From Cyanophora paradoxa (lineage: Eukaryota; Glaucocystophyceae; Cyanophorales; Cyanophoraceae): DNA of 64,000 nucleotides. The stretch's first letter is position 1; each line of letters starts with the position of its first letter. Positions 20,706-30,760 of this stretch are shown one piece after another. The translations under genes were made by a program, and so were the position numbers. The stretch lies in the NCBI GenBank assembly GCA_004431415.1, contig QPMI01000083.1, positions 36,495 to 100,494 of the forward strand, in the 5' to 3' direction. The notes beneath the pieces were generated by a model. The model saw nothing but the letters and a program-made list of their open reading frames with translations. It was not told where the DNA came from and did no database searches.

Positions 20706-23700
20706 CTACACCTCGATCACGAAGGCGAGGCTTGCCGGGCTGCGGCCGTCTGCCGGGGCGAGGGCCGCCGTCGCGATCGGCACGGGCGCCGACCTCGACC
20801 GGGGCGGGGCCGGGGGTTCCGAGTCGCGATCGCGATCGCGATCGGTTGCAAGGGCGCCATCGCCTTGGGCGGCGGCGGGGGCGACCGCTGCCGAGCTCGA
20901 AGGCCGCGAAATGCGGAGGCCCAGGCCCAGGCGCGCGTGCACTATCGCGAGGAGGGATTCGATCTGGAGCGGCTTGGCGTGGAAGTCGTCCATCCCGGCC
21001 GCCGCGCACGCCTCGCGGTCCTCCCGCGTGCAGTTCGCGGAGAGCGCAACGATGGGCAGCGGCCCCGGCGGCAGCGTGCCGTCCGCCTCCAGGCGGCGGA
21101 TCTCCTCCGCCGCCCCGAGCCCGTCCAGCACCGGCATTTGCACGTCCTGCACATAAAATTGAAGAAAGAAAGAAAGGACCGTCAGAATTAAGAAGAAGAA
21201 GAAGATGGGGAAGCTTATATAAATTAAAGGGCGGCGTGCCATGAGGCAGAGGTGGAAGGGGTCGGAGCGCTGGTCCCGTAGGAGGGCGTCGACGGCCTGG
21301 CGCCCGTCGTGGACGATGCGGAAGCGGCAGCCCGTCCTCGAGAGCAGCTTGGTGAGGACGAGGCAGTTGAACGCGTTGTCCTCCGCGCCTAACGGAGCGC
21401 GGAGGGTGTGAGAATGAGAAATCAAAGATCTAGATCTAGAAGTCAAAACCCATGGATTTCAAGCGCTCACACAAAATGTTCGCCTCCTCGATTCGCGTGG
21501 GACGCGTGTGCGTGCGCAGAGCCGACGGCGCCGCGGCCGGCGCCGGCGGGGCGCGTTCGGAATTGAGGGGCGGGGAGGGCTCGAGCTGGAGGTCCAGGGT
21601 CCGCAGGCGGGACGGCGGGGGCTGGGGCGCGGCCGCCGCCGGTGCCACAGGCGCGGGTGCGGCCGTGGGCTTGCAGTCGGCCACGGGGGGCTCGAGCTCG
21701 ACGCTGAGGCGGGCCCCGGCCCCGGCCCCGGCCCAGATCCCGGGGCCGCGGCTGGCGGGGCTGAGAGGCTCGCGATCGATATCGATGCCGGCCAAGTGCG
21801 CCACGAGTGACTCGGCCTCAGCCCCGCGGACCGGCGTCGTCAGCGGGGGCGGGCCCCCGGGCGGGCAGCGCTCCTTTGCGTCCCGTCTGCGGCCGCGGGG
21901 CCACACCACGACGAGGGGTACGGGCTCTCTCCGGTGGGGCGCGGGGGGGAGGCACCCCAGCCCCACGAGCCCGGCCCCGCGCGCCTCAGCGAGCGAGACC
22001 ACCGCGACCGTCCTGTACCCCCCCTCGAACTTGGCGTCGTCCGCGTCGCAGATCTCGCCATCGGCCGCCGCGAAGGAGGGGTACACGGCGAGGCCGGCCC
22101 GGGGCAGCCGCAACCGGGCGCAGGCGGATTCGAGCCCCTCGGAGACGGACCGAGCGAAGGCGGGGGCGCCGACCACCGCGAAGCGCAGCGCGGGCCCCGG
22201 GACAGGGACGCCGACCGTCGCCGCCTTCGACACCGCCGCCCCTCCCGCAGCGTCGCTCGCGATCGCGATCGCGACGTGCATCGGGATCGCGAAGTGAAAC
22301 CTGATCGTGAGGTGCACGTGGGTGCGGTAAGACCGGGGTGCGGCGCTCAGATTCGCGGAGAGGGGTACGGCGGACCTCGAGCCCTTGTCGGGTTCGCTTT
22401 CGACTTGGATGGAGCCGCCGAGCTCGCGGACGATCGCTGCAGAGAGCGCCAGGCCAATTCCTGCCCCGGAGACCGTCATGATCATACAAGGCTGGGCCAG
22501 GCCGAAGCTCAATGGCAGAAGAAGCTTATACAATTAAGAAGCTTAAGGCAGAAGAAGCTTAAGAAGCTCAACAAGCTTAGTTAATCATGTATCTTGACAC
22601 AGGCAGAAGCCTAAGCTGAAGCTGAAGCGCCTCCGGGCCCGGCCGCGGGGCGCCAGCGGCCGGGCCCGGATCCCCGCGGGCCGTCGGGGCCGGAGACGGC
22701 TCTCGCGATCGCAGGCTCAAAGCTTGCTCGGGCGATTCAAGGGCAGAGCTGCGGCCGCGGGGGCCGCGGGGCAGCGCTGGCGATGGCGCCGTAAGTTTGT
22801 CCTCATTCGCGATCGACGGCGGCGCCGGCGCTGCGCAGATGCCACGTGCAACCGGTCACGATCGAAATCGTATACGTAGTGCTCGGCGGCCGGGCAGCGC
22901 GAGATCCAAATTAAAGCGGGAAGGCGCAGGCGCACCGGGGGTGACCCGCGCTGCCACGTGCACGGCTGGCTCCGGCGCCCTTGCATCACGGCGACCGCTC
23001 TGGCTCGAAATGGACGTCGACGGCGGCGGCGGCGGCGGGGGCGGCGGCCCCGGCAGGCTCGCGGCGACCCGGGGGCCGGAGAGAAGGCGACCGAACGAGG
23101 GGTGGCGGATCTGGAGGGACGAGCGGCGCCCGACGGCGGGGTACCGGTTCGCCCCGGTGCCGGCACCGGCGTCGGGCTCGGCCTCGGGTTCGGGGCGGGC
23201 CGGCGCAGGGCGCCCGGTCAGGCGAATCTCGACGAGGACCGTTCCCCCGCCCTTGCTGAACTTGATCGCGTTCGAGGCGAGGTTAATCTGTTTCCCCGTC
23301 CAACGTTAACCCGCCGGCCTCGAAGGGGGGGGAGGGGGGGGGGAGGGGTGGGGGGGGGGAGGAGCGGACCAAGACCTGTCGAAGGCGCACAGGATCTCCC
23401 GCGATGCGCTCAGGCACTTCAGGTGAGGTCTGAGTGAGCAGCTCGACCCCTGCCCAGCCCAGCCCCCGCCGGTCAGTTTGGGGCGGGAGGGGAAGGGGGG
23501 AGAGGGGGGGAGGGGGGGGGGGGAAGTGGGGTGGCGGACCCTGCTGCTGGGCGGCCATGACGAGGAGGTCGGCCGAGTCCTCGAGGCAGCGCCGCAGCTC
23601 GAACTCGGTCTCCTCCAGCACCAGCTTGCCCGACTGCACCTTCTCCCAGTCCAGGATGTTGCTGATGATCTCGACGAGCGACTCGCCGGCCTTGGCGATC

Positions 23701-23851
23701 AGCTCGGCGAACTCGAGCTGCTCCGACGTGAGGCCCGTGTCCCGCAGCAGCGCCGCGCACCCGACGATTCCCTGGCGCCGGCGCCCCCACAGCAGATTCA
23801 AATACGCTCCGGATCCGCGGCCGACGGCACGGGCCGCGGGGGCGGGGCGGA

Positions 23852-23886
<35 letters not shown>

Positions 23887-26800
23887 CGGACGAACTCGGA
23901 GCGGAGGGCGTTTAGGGTACGGGCCTCATGGTAGTGGTGGGCGAGCCCGAGCACGATCGAGTCGTAAAATATCGATTCGATCTCCGCCAGCTCCTTCAGC
24001 TGCAGGGCGCGGAGGGCGCTCGAGCCCCGGAGCCACGCCCGCCGCAGCGCGCCCAGGTGACGGTGCCGCCGGGGCGACGAGGGGCCGCTGACGCCGCCGC
24101 CGCGGAACCCACCCTCCTCGTCGGTCGCGGGGGAGAGACGCCGCCGGCTCCCGCTGGGGCGGGCCCAGTCCCCAAGGCCCGAGCCCAAGTCCGCGTTCCG
24201 GAGCCGAGCCATCTGCGCCCCCGGGCGAAGTCGGATATTCAGATCAGATCAGGTCAGATCCAGATCTCGCGTGACTCACGCGGGAGGACAGGCTAGAGAG
24301 GCGGCGGGTGACGTTGTGCGAGACCGCAACGCCCGCGAAGGCCCCCACCAGCTGCGCGATCGCGATCGTCGCGATCGTCGCGATCGTCGCGATCGAGATC
24401 GCGATCGCGAGCGGCACACCGTCACGGCGATGGCGATGGCCGCCGACGCGGCGAAGGCCTCCGCGGAGCGCGGCGTGAAGGACCTCTGGGGGGTACAGCT
24501 TCGAAACGGGGGGAGGGGGGGGCGGGGGGAATGGGAGGGGGGGGGGGCGGGGGCGCACGAGGGGAACCGCCGTGCAGACGACCTGTTCAGGCAGGTGCGC
24601 GTGAGCGGCCGCGCCCCCCGGTGGGGTGGAGGGGTGGGGGGGGGAGGGGGGTACGCGTGCCCAGTCGATTCCGAGGTAGGACAGGTCCGCGGCCTGGAGA
24701 AGGAGTCCCTCGCCCAGCCAGCGCCGCGCGCTCAGGATGTTCAGCGTCGCCTGGGTGCAGCACATGTATGTGTAAGCGAAGAGGCGAAAAGGGAAGGGGG
24801 GGGGGGGCAGATGCCTGCTGGGGTACGCTGGAGAAGGAGCCGTACTCGGCGAGCAGGCGGGCGGCGGCGGCGCGGATCGTGGCGTCCACGAGGGGGTCTC
24901 CAGGCTCCAGCCGCCGGTCTGGCGTGAACCGTCCGTCCACATCGCTCAGAGCTGCGAGCGCGGGCGCCGGCGACGGCGCCGGCGTGAGGCGCCCCGACAG
25001 GCGAAGCCCTACCAGGCTATATATAGCTATAAAATAACGTACCCTGGCGATCGATGGAGGGACCGCGCGACGCCGCTACGAGGAGTCCCGTGCGCCGCTC
25101 GACGATGAACGAAACGGCGCCCATTTCGGCGTACGCCATCTGAGCGGGGGTACCGATTTAATTGAGCAAAGGCCTCCGGGGCGGTGCGGTCGCGGGGTAG
25201 CTATATTTAGACCGGGTGCAGGGGTACGCACTGATTTCAGAAAGGCTTCGAGCCCGTCCAGGAAAAAGGTGGAGGCCTGCGGGCAAAAAAGCTCTCACGC
25301 GGGCGCCGGCGGCGGCGGGCCGAGGAGCAAGAGATTGATGGATAGCCCAGCTGCTACTTAGATTCCAGCCTAGTAGGTCTGTAGGCGAAAGAAGGGCATG
25401 TGGGGGTAGGAGGGGGGGTAGGGGGATTGCGCGCCATCACGCCAACTTGCTTCCCCTCCGAGTTGACGAGGGGCTGGCTCGCCGACACGCCGAAATCGTT
25501 TGACGTCAGGAAATCTGTCGTGATCATCGGATCGCGATCAGAGGCGTCGGAGTCGGCCGGCGGGTGCGGCAGAACGCGGGGAAAAGGGAGGCGGATCGAT
25601 ATCCGGAGGGGTGCCACGGCGTGCAACTGCAAGACGCACAAAGGGTGCTCCAGCCGAAAGAGTTGACTCCGGGCCCCCACCAGGGCCTGTCCATCGGATT
25701 GTAGTCCTTGTTGATTATCAATGGATCTCCTGCGTACGCATGCCATGCCTAGGCTCGGATCCGGGCAGGAGTGCACATGGCGAGGGCCGGCATGCGCAGG
25801 CAGATCTAATTTTGTAAGATCGGATCCGAGGCGAACCGCTTCCGGGCTTGCCGTTGACGTCCACGTCGTACCTACGCGAGCGCGCGCGCCGTCGGGTTTA
25901 AATCCAGTGTGCCGTCGCTGACGGCGGCGCGCGCAGGCGCTGGTGGAGGCGCCCGGCGGAGGGGGATACGTATACCGTACCAGTAGAGGTCGGGCCCGGT
26001 CCAACTGTCCTTGATGATGAAGTTCCTGCGCAACCGCGCTCAGATCTCGAGGCAAAGACACGAAATAGGAGCTGAAGTTTTCTACATAAGGGTATGGGAA
26101 GGGGTTGGGGTGGGGCGTTATTAATTAGAAGGGGGTGGGGAAGCTTAAGGGGCCGGGAGGGTGGGGGGAAGGGGGTGGGGTGTTGCGGAGAGGGGGGGGG
26201 GGGCGGAGGGGGAAGGATGGATTCCGATGGAAGGGGCCGGGGGGGTGGGTGGGGGGGGGAGAGGGGGGGTGGTAATCGGGCATGCCACTCAGTGTTATTG
26301 AAAGCGGCGTCTTTGGCGCGTCCGCGTCGGTGAGGGCGGTTGTACCCCACAAAGCTGCGCCCGTCAAATTACAACTTCTGAGATCTAAATCTGGCGGGAA
26401 ACGCGGAGTATATATATGCGGACCGCCCGTCGTTCAGGCCGACCCAGAAGCTGGAGAGGGCCTGTGAGGGCAGAAGGGGCTCGAAGGCCCTCAGCCTCGC
26501 CCATATGAGCGCCGCCGCGTCTGCGGGCAGCCGCCGAAGGGAGAGCAGGGAGGATGCGTCGGCACGAGAGGGGTACGGGCGCGTGCGCATGCCACCCGGA
26601 GAGGAAATTACAAGCGGACCCTCTCGGAGGTCAGTGATGCCAACGTGCGGCTCTCGAAACGCAAGGTCCACGAATGCGTTCACTGCCGCCCGACCGAAAA
26701 TATGCAAATGCATTATAAATTAATTGTAATGCGTGCTTATAATGAAGGCTGTGGCCGCTGGGCCGCGGCCGGCCGCGGAGCTTTAAAGCTTGCGCACTGG

Positions 26801-27080
26801 TTTTGGCGGTGCGGAGGACGCCGGCGTTGACCTCGTCGCGGACGCGCTTCACCGCCTCGCGCTGCTGCAGGTCCAGCACGTCGTCCACGGTCCACTGCGC
26901 GAAAACCGTCCCCACCGCCCACACCGCCGCCTGCGCATGCCGCGAGCCGCTAAGCTCTAGATCTGTGCATGCATATGCGCATCTATACGTGCTCTGAGAG
27001 CGAGCAAACAGGCGCACCGTGGTGACCAAGAGGAGCACCACGAACGGCACGGTCAAGGCGACCGCGATTCGGATTTTCAT
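20706..27080 (-). CDS. hybrid sensor histidine kinase: dCache, TM, HisKA, HATPase and receiver domains
   Basis: Many - strand exons assemble in order. ATG at 27080 begins a hydrophobic anchor, MKIRIAVALTVPFVVLLLV. Extracytoplasmic dCache pieces follow: WTVDDVLDLQQREAVKRV (near 26860), FWVGLNDGRSAYIYSAF (near 26450), NFIIKDSWTGPDLYW (near 26010), DYNPMDRPWW (near 25710) and NDFGVSASQPLVNSEGKQVG (near 25480). A second membrane segment, about 24330-24400, contains repeated ATIATIATIA. HisKA carries FVRNMSHEIRTPLN (near 23880) with the phospho-acceptor His. The ATPase has the N box NLASNAIKFSK (near 23265) and the G2 box GAGIGLALSAAIVRELGG (near 22440). A degenerate receiver-like region lies near 21770-22250. 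The last receiver has EDNAFNCLVL, DVQMPVLDG with its Asp at a splice junction (21144-21146), and HAKPL; the stop is 20706-20708. The G1 box was not located. Confidence 0.8.
24335..24420 (-). repeat. GCGATC/GATCGC simple repeat coding the membrane helix
   Basis: The + strand reads GCGATCGCGATCGTCGCGATC repeated to about 24410. On the - strand this gives an alternating Ala-Ile-Thr helix that serves as the second membrane segment of the kinase. Further GATCGC palindromes occur at 20826-20845 and 22258-22275 in the same gene. Confidence 0.65.
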
Positions 27081-27255
27081 CGCCGGTAAAACGATTCGCC
27101 GTATATACGTAGCTTCTTTTGCGGCCGATGGAGGTCGCAAAAGACTCGCAATTGCAGAAGCAAGCGGCAACTAAAGCCAGCGCCGCATGGAGCGTGACAT
27201 GCCAGCCTGCATGCGCAGCTGGAGCCCGGCGGCCGGCAGGCGACTGCAACTTCAA

Positions 27256-28440
27256 TCGCGCTAGCTATAAATCTAGAGTCTCAGGTGCGGTTCGGGTCCG
27301 ATGAGCCCGCAGCGACTCGGCGAAGCTCCCGTGCCGCCGTGCGCTGTATTAACGTTGTTCGGAGCTTCAGCCTCGCGCGCGGCGGCCGCCGGCGGGCTCG
27401 CGCGCGCTACTCGACCGTTGAACTTCGGAACCGCAGAAGTGCACGGCGCTGCACGGCGGTGCACGCCGGACTCGGCGGCTCGGCCCAGTCGACTTGGCGA
27501 CGTCAGCGGCGGTCAGCTGCAGCCTGGCAGGGAAATTGGGGGGGAATGCAATTATATTCTACCGTACCGTAGACTGTGGTCCGTAGTACTACTAGGCTAG
27601 CTGCAGGCTGCAGGCTGCATGCGCAGGCTGCACTGCCGCTGCAGCCGCTCCAAATTGCACGCCCCGGGCCGGCCCGCGGGCCGCGGTCCGAGTCCCGGAG
27701 AGTGGCCCGGCCGGATCGACCGCCGCGCCGGACTCCGGGACCGCGGACTCGGGAGCACCATATATAGTATATATTATAATATATACGCGGACCGCGTTAC
27801 CCGCGTACGCGTACCGTGAAATTCGCGACAACTTAGTAATACCGTATACGTACGCGGACTCGTCGCGGAGTCGCGGACGTCGTTTAGAACCCTGAACCGA
27901 GCTCGAGGCTGAACGTCACACGGCGTACCGCCGCGTACGCGTTCAACGCGTACCGCGGCCGTAGAAGTTGTAGTCTTGTAGAACACATAAATTCCGCGCC
28001 CACTTAATTACCGCGGTACCAAATTACCGCGCCGAGAATTTGTTAAACTTGAAAACGCGGTAATATAATTTGGTACCGCGGTAATTACCTGCTGAGACGC
28101 CGCCGCATATAGTACCCCCCCAACATTACCGCCCCATATACGTACAAGCTAGCCTCAAATTTTTAAAACGCGGTAATTTGGTACCGCGGTATATTTAAAT
28201 TTGCTCTCTGGCGGGCCGGGTTTTAAAACGCGGTATTTTATGCCGCGGTAATTTAGTACCCCGCGCCGGGCCCGCGGCCCGCCGAGCTGCGGACTCCCGG
28301 GCCGGGAGCCTGCCCGGCCGCATGCAGTGCGCGGCGCCGGGGCCCGGGCCCGGGCGGCGGGCGGCGGGCGCCCGGCCGGGCGCCGCCGCCGCCGCGCCGC
28401 CGGCGCCCCCCCGGGCCCCGGCGCCGCCGGCGCCGAGTCC
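27256..28440. other. intergenic with clustered CCGCGGTAATT palindromes
   Basis: No gene is recognised. Between 27990 and 28260 the words TACCGCGGTA, ACGCGGTAAT and AATTACCGCG recur about eight times in both orientations. CGTACGCG-type palindromes fill 27785-27960, and TATATAGTATATATTATAATATATA lies at 27760-27785. From 28310 to 28440 the sequence is almost pure GGCC/GCCGGC. Confidence 0.55.
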
Positions 28441-28780
28441 CAGGCTCCCAGCCTGGCAGAGAGGCCCAGAGAGTGGCAGAGACTGACTCAGTGATGAGTC
28501 AGAGAGGCCCAGAGAGTGGCAGAGACTGATGAGTCGCGAGCCTCGGAGAGTCGGCGAGACTCGCCTCGGCGCGAGCCGCGCGACTAGTATATATGTACTC
28601 GCGAGTCGGCGCGAGTCTTCGCGATCGCCAGCTGCAGTCGGCGACTCGGCGACTCTTCAGGCTTCGCGAGTCGCGACTCGCGAGTCACTGACTGCAGACT
28701 CTGAGAGTCTGACTCGCGACGCGATCGCGAGATTCGCGACTCTCCGTCGAGTCTCCGAGTCTCCGACTCTCTAGCCTAGA
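28441..28780. repeat. GAGTC/GACTC-saturated tract
   Basis: GAGTC or GACTC occurs more than twenty times in about 320 bp, in both orientations, often as CGCGAGTCGCGACTCGCG-like inverted words. A longer unit, GAGAGGCCCAGAGAGTGGCA, occurs at about 28459 and 28502. No protein is recognised in any frame. Confidence 0.65.
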
Positions 28781-29034
28781 ACGTTAATTAACGTATACGT
28801 AGATCATGATCTGATCATCTCCGCGGGCCGCGGCCCGCGGCCCCACGATGCCGGTCCACCGACGTACCGGTAGTGTCGGTTCATGATCACGTCGGTCAGT
28901 GACTCCCACTGACTCGGTGAGTCAGTGCTTTGATTTTCCCCAGTTTTTTTCCCTTTCTCAAGAGTCGAGTCTGGGGTACAAATTTTCCCGCAGGAAATTC
29001 AAGGAATTGGAAAACAATCCGGCTTATTCCTCAA

Positions 29035-30314
29035 TTTTTTTTTTGAGAGACTACGGTGGGGCGAACCCCCCGTAGGTAGTGATATTAAAGACAACAAAGC
29101 AATCACAAATCAAAGATACAGTAAACTAGCACAAAATATATACAGAATCAAGAGGGATCACGAGAAGGGACACGATCAGAAGAACGCAAAAGATAAGGAG
29201 AACGAGCACGAGGAGAAGGAGTAGAAGAGCTCAAGGGCGTCGATGCAGAAGTACTAGTCACACTAGAACGACGAGGAGCACGGGGACGCAGCAAATAAGG
29301 AGAACGAGCACGAGGAACTACAGTCGAAGACGAAGATCTAGACGAAGACGACAAGACAGAGCTAACAGCAGAACTAGAAGACGTAGTCGCAGGAGGCAAA
29401 GGCGGTAGAACAGTAGGAGAGGCGAAACGTAGGACACCACTAGAGGGGAAAGTCGAAGCTGGCGGAGTGTCTAAACGGAATCGAGATTGTAGAGTTGGTA
29501 AAACAATGGACGGCTGAAGACTAATCTGAGGAACTGGGGACGACACGAGGAAAGGGGCAGAGCTCGGGTGCAGACTCGGAATCGGCAGTATAAGAGGAGG
29601 GGCGAAACGCAAGCCAGTAGTGACAGGGAAGGCAGACGATGGGGCTGAACCAGGCGGGAGAGGCAAATATAGCGAAGTAGAAGAGAGAGAAGGGTACACA
29701 CGAGGAACGTCACCATACACAAAATACTCGCTGCCAAAAACTATACGGTCTGACGGTCGCTGAAGATAAAGAGGCGGAACTGCCTGAGGGCTAACAGTGA
29801 GAGATGGAGGAGGAAGAGGCAGAGCTAACGACAAAGGGAACGGAATCAAAGGTACAGGGAAGGCATGGAATACACGAGGAACTGGAAGGTGGAGGGGGCC
29901 AGTGCTCCTAACTAACATCGATGAAGCATCTGATGGAGGTGACGGCAAAACAACTGAGGGTAAACTAAGTTGAGGTGAAGCGAAGATTGATACAAGACTA
30001 TCATGAATCAAAGGGGGCCATGCAGGAACCGGCGGGCGAGGTGGATCTGGCGGGACAGCCAGAGGGGAAGCCGAAGGTACAGGAGAGGAAAGCCGCAGGC
30101 GCCGAGACACATGGACAGGGGACGGATCGGCATCGGGAGGCAAGGTTGAATTCGACGGAGACCGGGGGCGGCGGATTCGTGAAACGGAAGGTATCAGAGA
30201 AGGACTAGGGGGGGGCAGGGAAGTACGGAGCCGCTGAGCAGGTGGCGACGGTGAGGGTGCAGGGGAGCGATGAGCTCCGATCCGAGGCCGTAAATAAATA
30301 ATCACAAACAACGA
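29035..30314 (-). mobile_element. poly(A)-tailed retroposon insertion
   Basis: The segment is bounded by 13-bp target duplications that differ at one base: GCTTATTCCTCAA at 29022-29034 and GCTTATTTCTCAA at 30315-30327. A run of ten T at 29035-29044 is a poly(A) tail read on the - strand. It is preceded on that strand by GGGGGTTCGCCCCACC, a small stem-loop. Base composition is lower in GC than the surroundings. These are the marks of target-primed reverse transcription by a non-LTR element. Most of the insert is one reading frame open to the 5' end, so it is probably a 5'-truncated LINE product or a retrocopied mRNA. Confidence 0.65.
29148..30311 (-). CDS. Ser/Pro/Leu-rich open frame inside the retroposon
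   Basis: The frame is open from the 5' end of the insert for about 387 codons and ends at 29148, about 100 bp before the poly(A) tract. No ATG is evident at its beginning. The protein is low complexity: proline, serine and leucine dominate, with SSSSRSSSS-type runs and the word RARSPYLLR twice near the C terminus. No RT or endonuclease motif is seen. I do not recognise the family. It may be a LINE ORF fragment, a retrocopied gene or merely a long chance frame. Confidence 0.4.
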   Translation of the reverse strand: MFVIIYLRPRIGAHRSPAPSPSPPAQRLRTSLPPPSPSLIPSVSRIRRPRSPSNSTLPPDADPSPVHVSRRLRLSSPVPSASPLAVPPDPPRPPVPAWPPLIHDSLVSIFASPQLSLPSVVLPSPPSDASSMLVRSTGPLHLPVPRVFHAFPVPLIPFPLSLALPLPPPSLTVSPQAVPPLYLQRPSDRIVFGSEYFVYGDVPRVYPSLSSTSLYLPLPPGSAPSSAFPVTTGLRFAPPLILPIPSLHPSSAPFLVSSPVPQISLQPSIVLPTLQSRFRLDTPPASTFPSSGVLRFASPTVLPPLPPATTSSSSAVSSVLSSSSRSSSSTVVPRARSPYLLRPRAPRRSSVTSTSASTPLSSSTPSPRARSPYLLRSSDRVPSRDPS

Positions 30315-30373
30315 GCTTATTTCTCAATGAGCTCCGATCCGAGGCCGTAAATAAATAATCACAAACAACGAGC
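30271..30373. repeat. 46-bp direct repeat at the retroposon 5' junction
   Basis: The 46-bp block beginning TGAGCTCCGATCCGAGGCCG occurs at 30271-30316 and 30328-30373, separated by TTATTTCTCAA. The first copy is inside the retroposon's 5' end and the second lies outside its target duplication. The word ACAAATAATCACAGGACGAG is then repeated with one change after 30373. Confidence 0.8.
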
Positions 30374-30760
30374 ACAAATAATCACAGGACGAGGAGGCTC
30401 GGAGGCTTGGAGGCACAAATAATCATAGGACGAGCAAATGAGGAGAACTTTGACGAGCCGCTGAGCATGCACGAGAAACTACAGTTCAAATAGCATGCAT
30501 ATGCATGCGCGCGTTTCAAACTGAACGGAGTTTGCGTCACGCCCCGCCCATTGTTAACTTCTTCCGCCAATGAAATTAGCCCAGCGCAAACTTGAGCTCG
30601 AACTTGGCCTCGTACACAGTGGCGTACACACGCGGCCACAACGGTCACAGTAACGGTCAGCAGGCCGGCTTGCTAGTCAGCTTCCCTCGGCTAGGCCGGA
30701 CTAGCTAGCTTCCCGCCATCGCGCACGCCCGAGCGCGAGCATTCCTGCACGCCGCCGTGC

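Noticed and set aside
29035-29080. Rho-independent terminator (GC stem then T-run)
   Set aside because: The sequence is eukaryotic, and the T-run is the complement of a poly(A) tail flanked by a target duplication.
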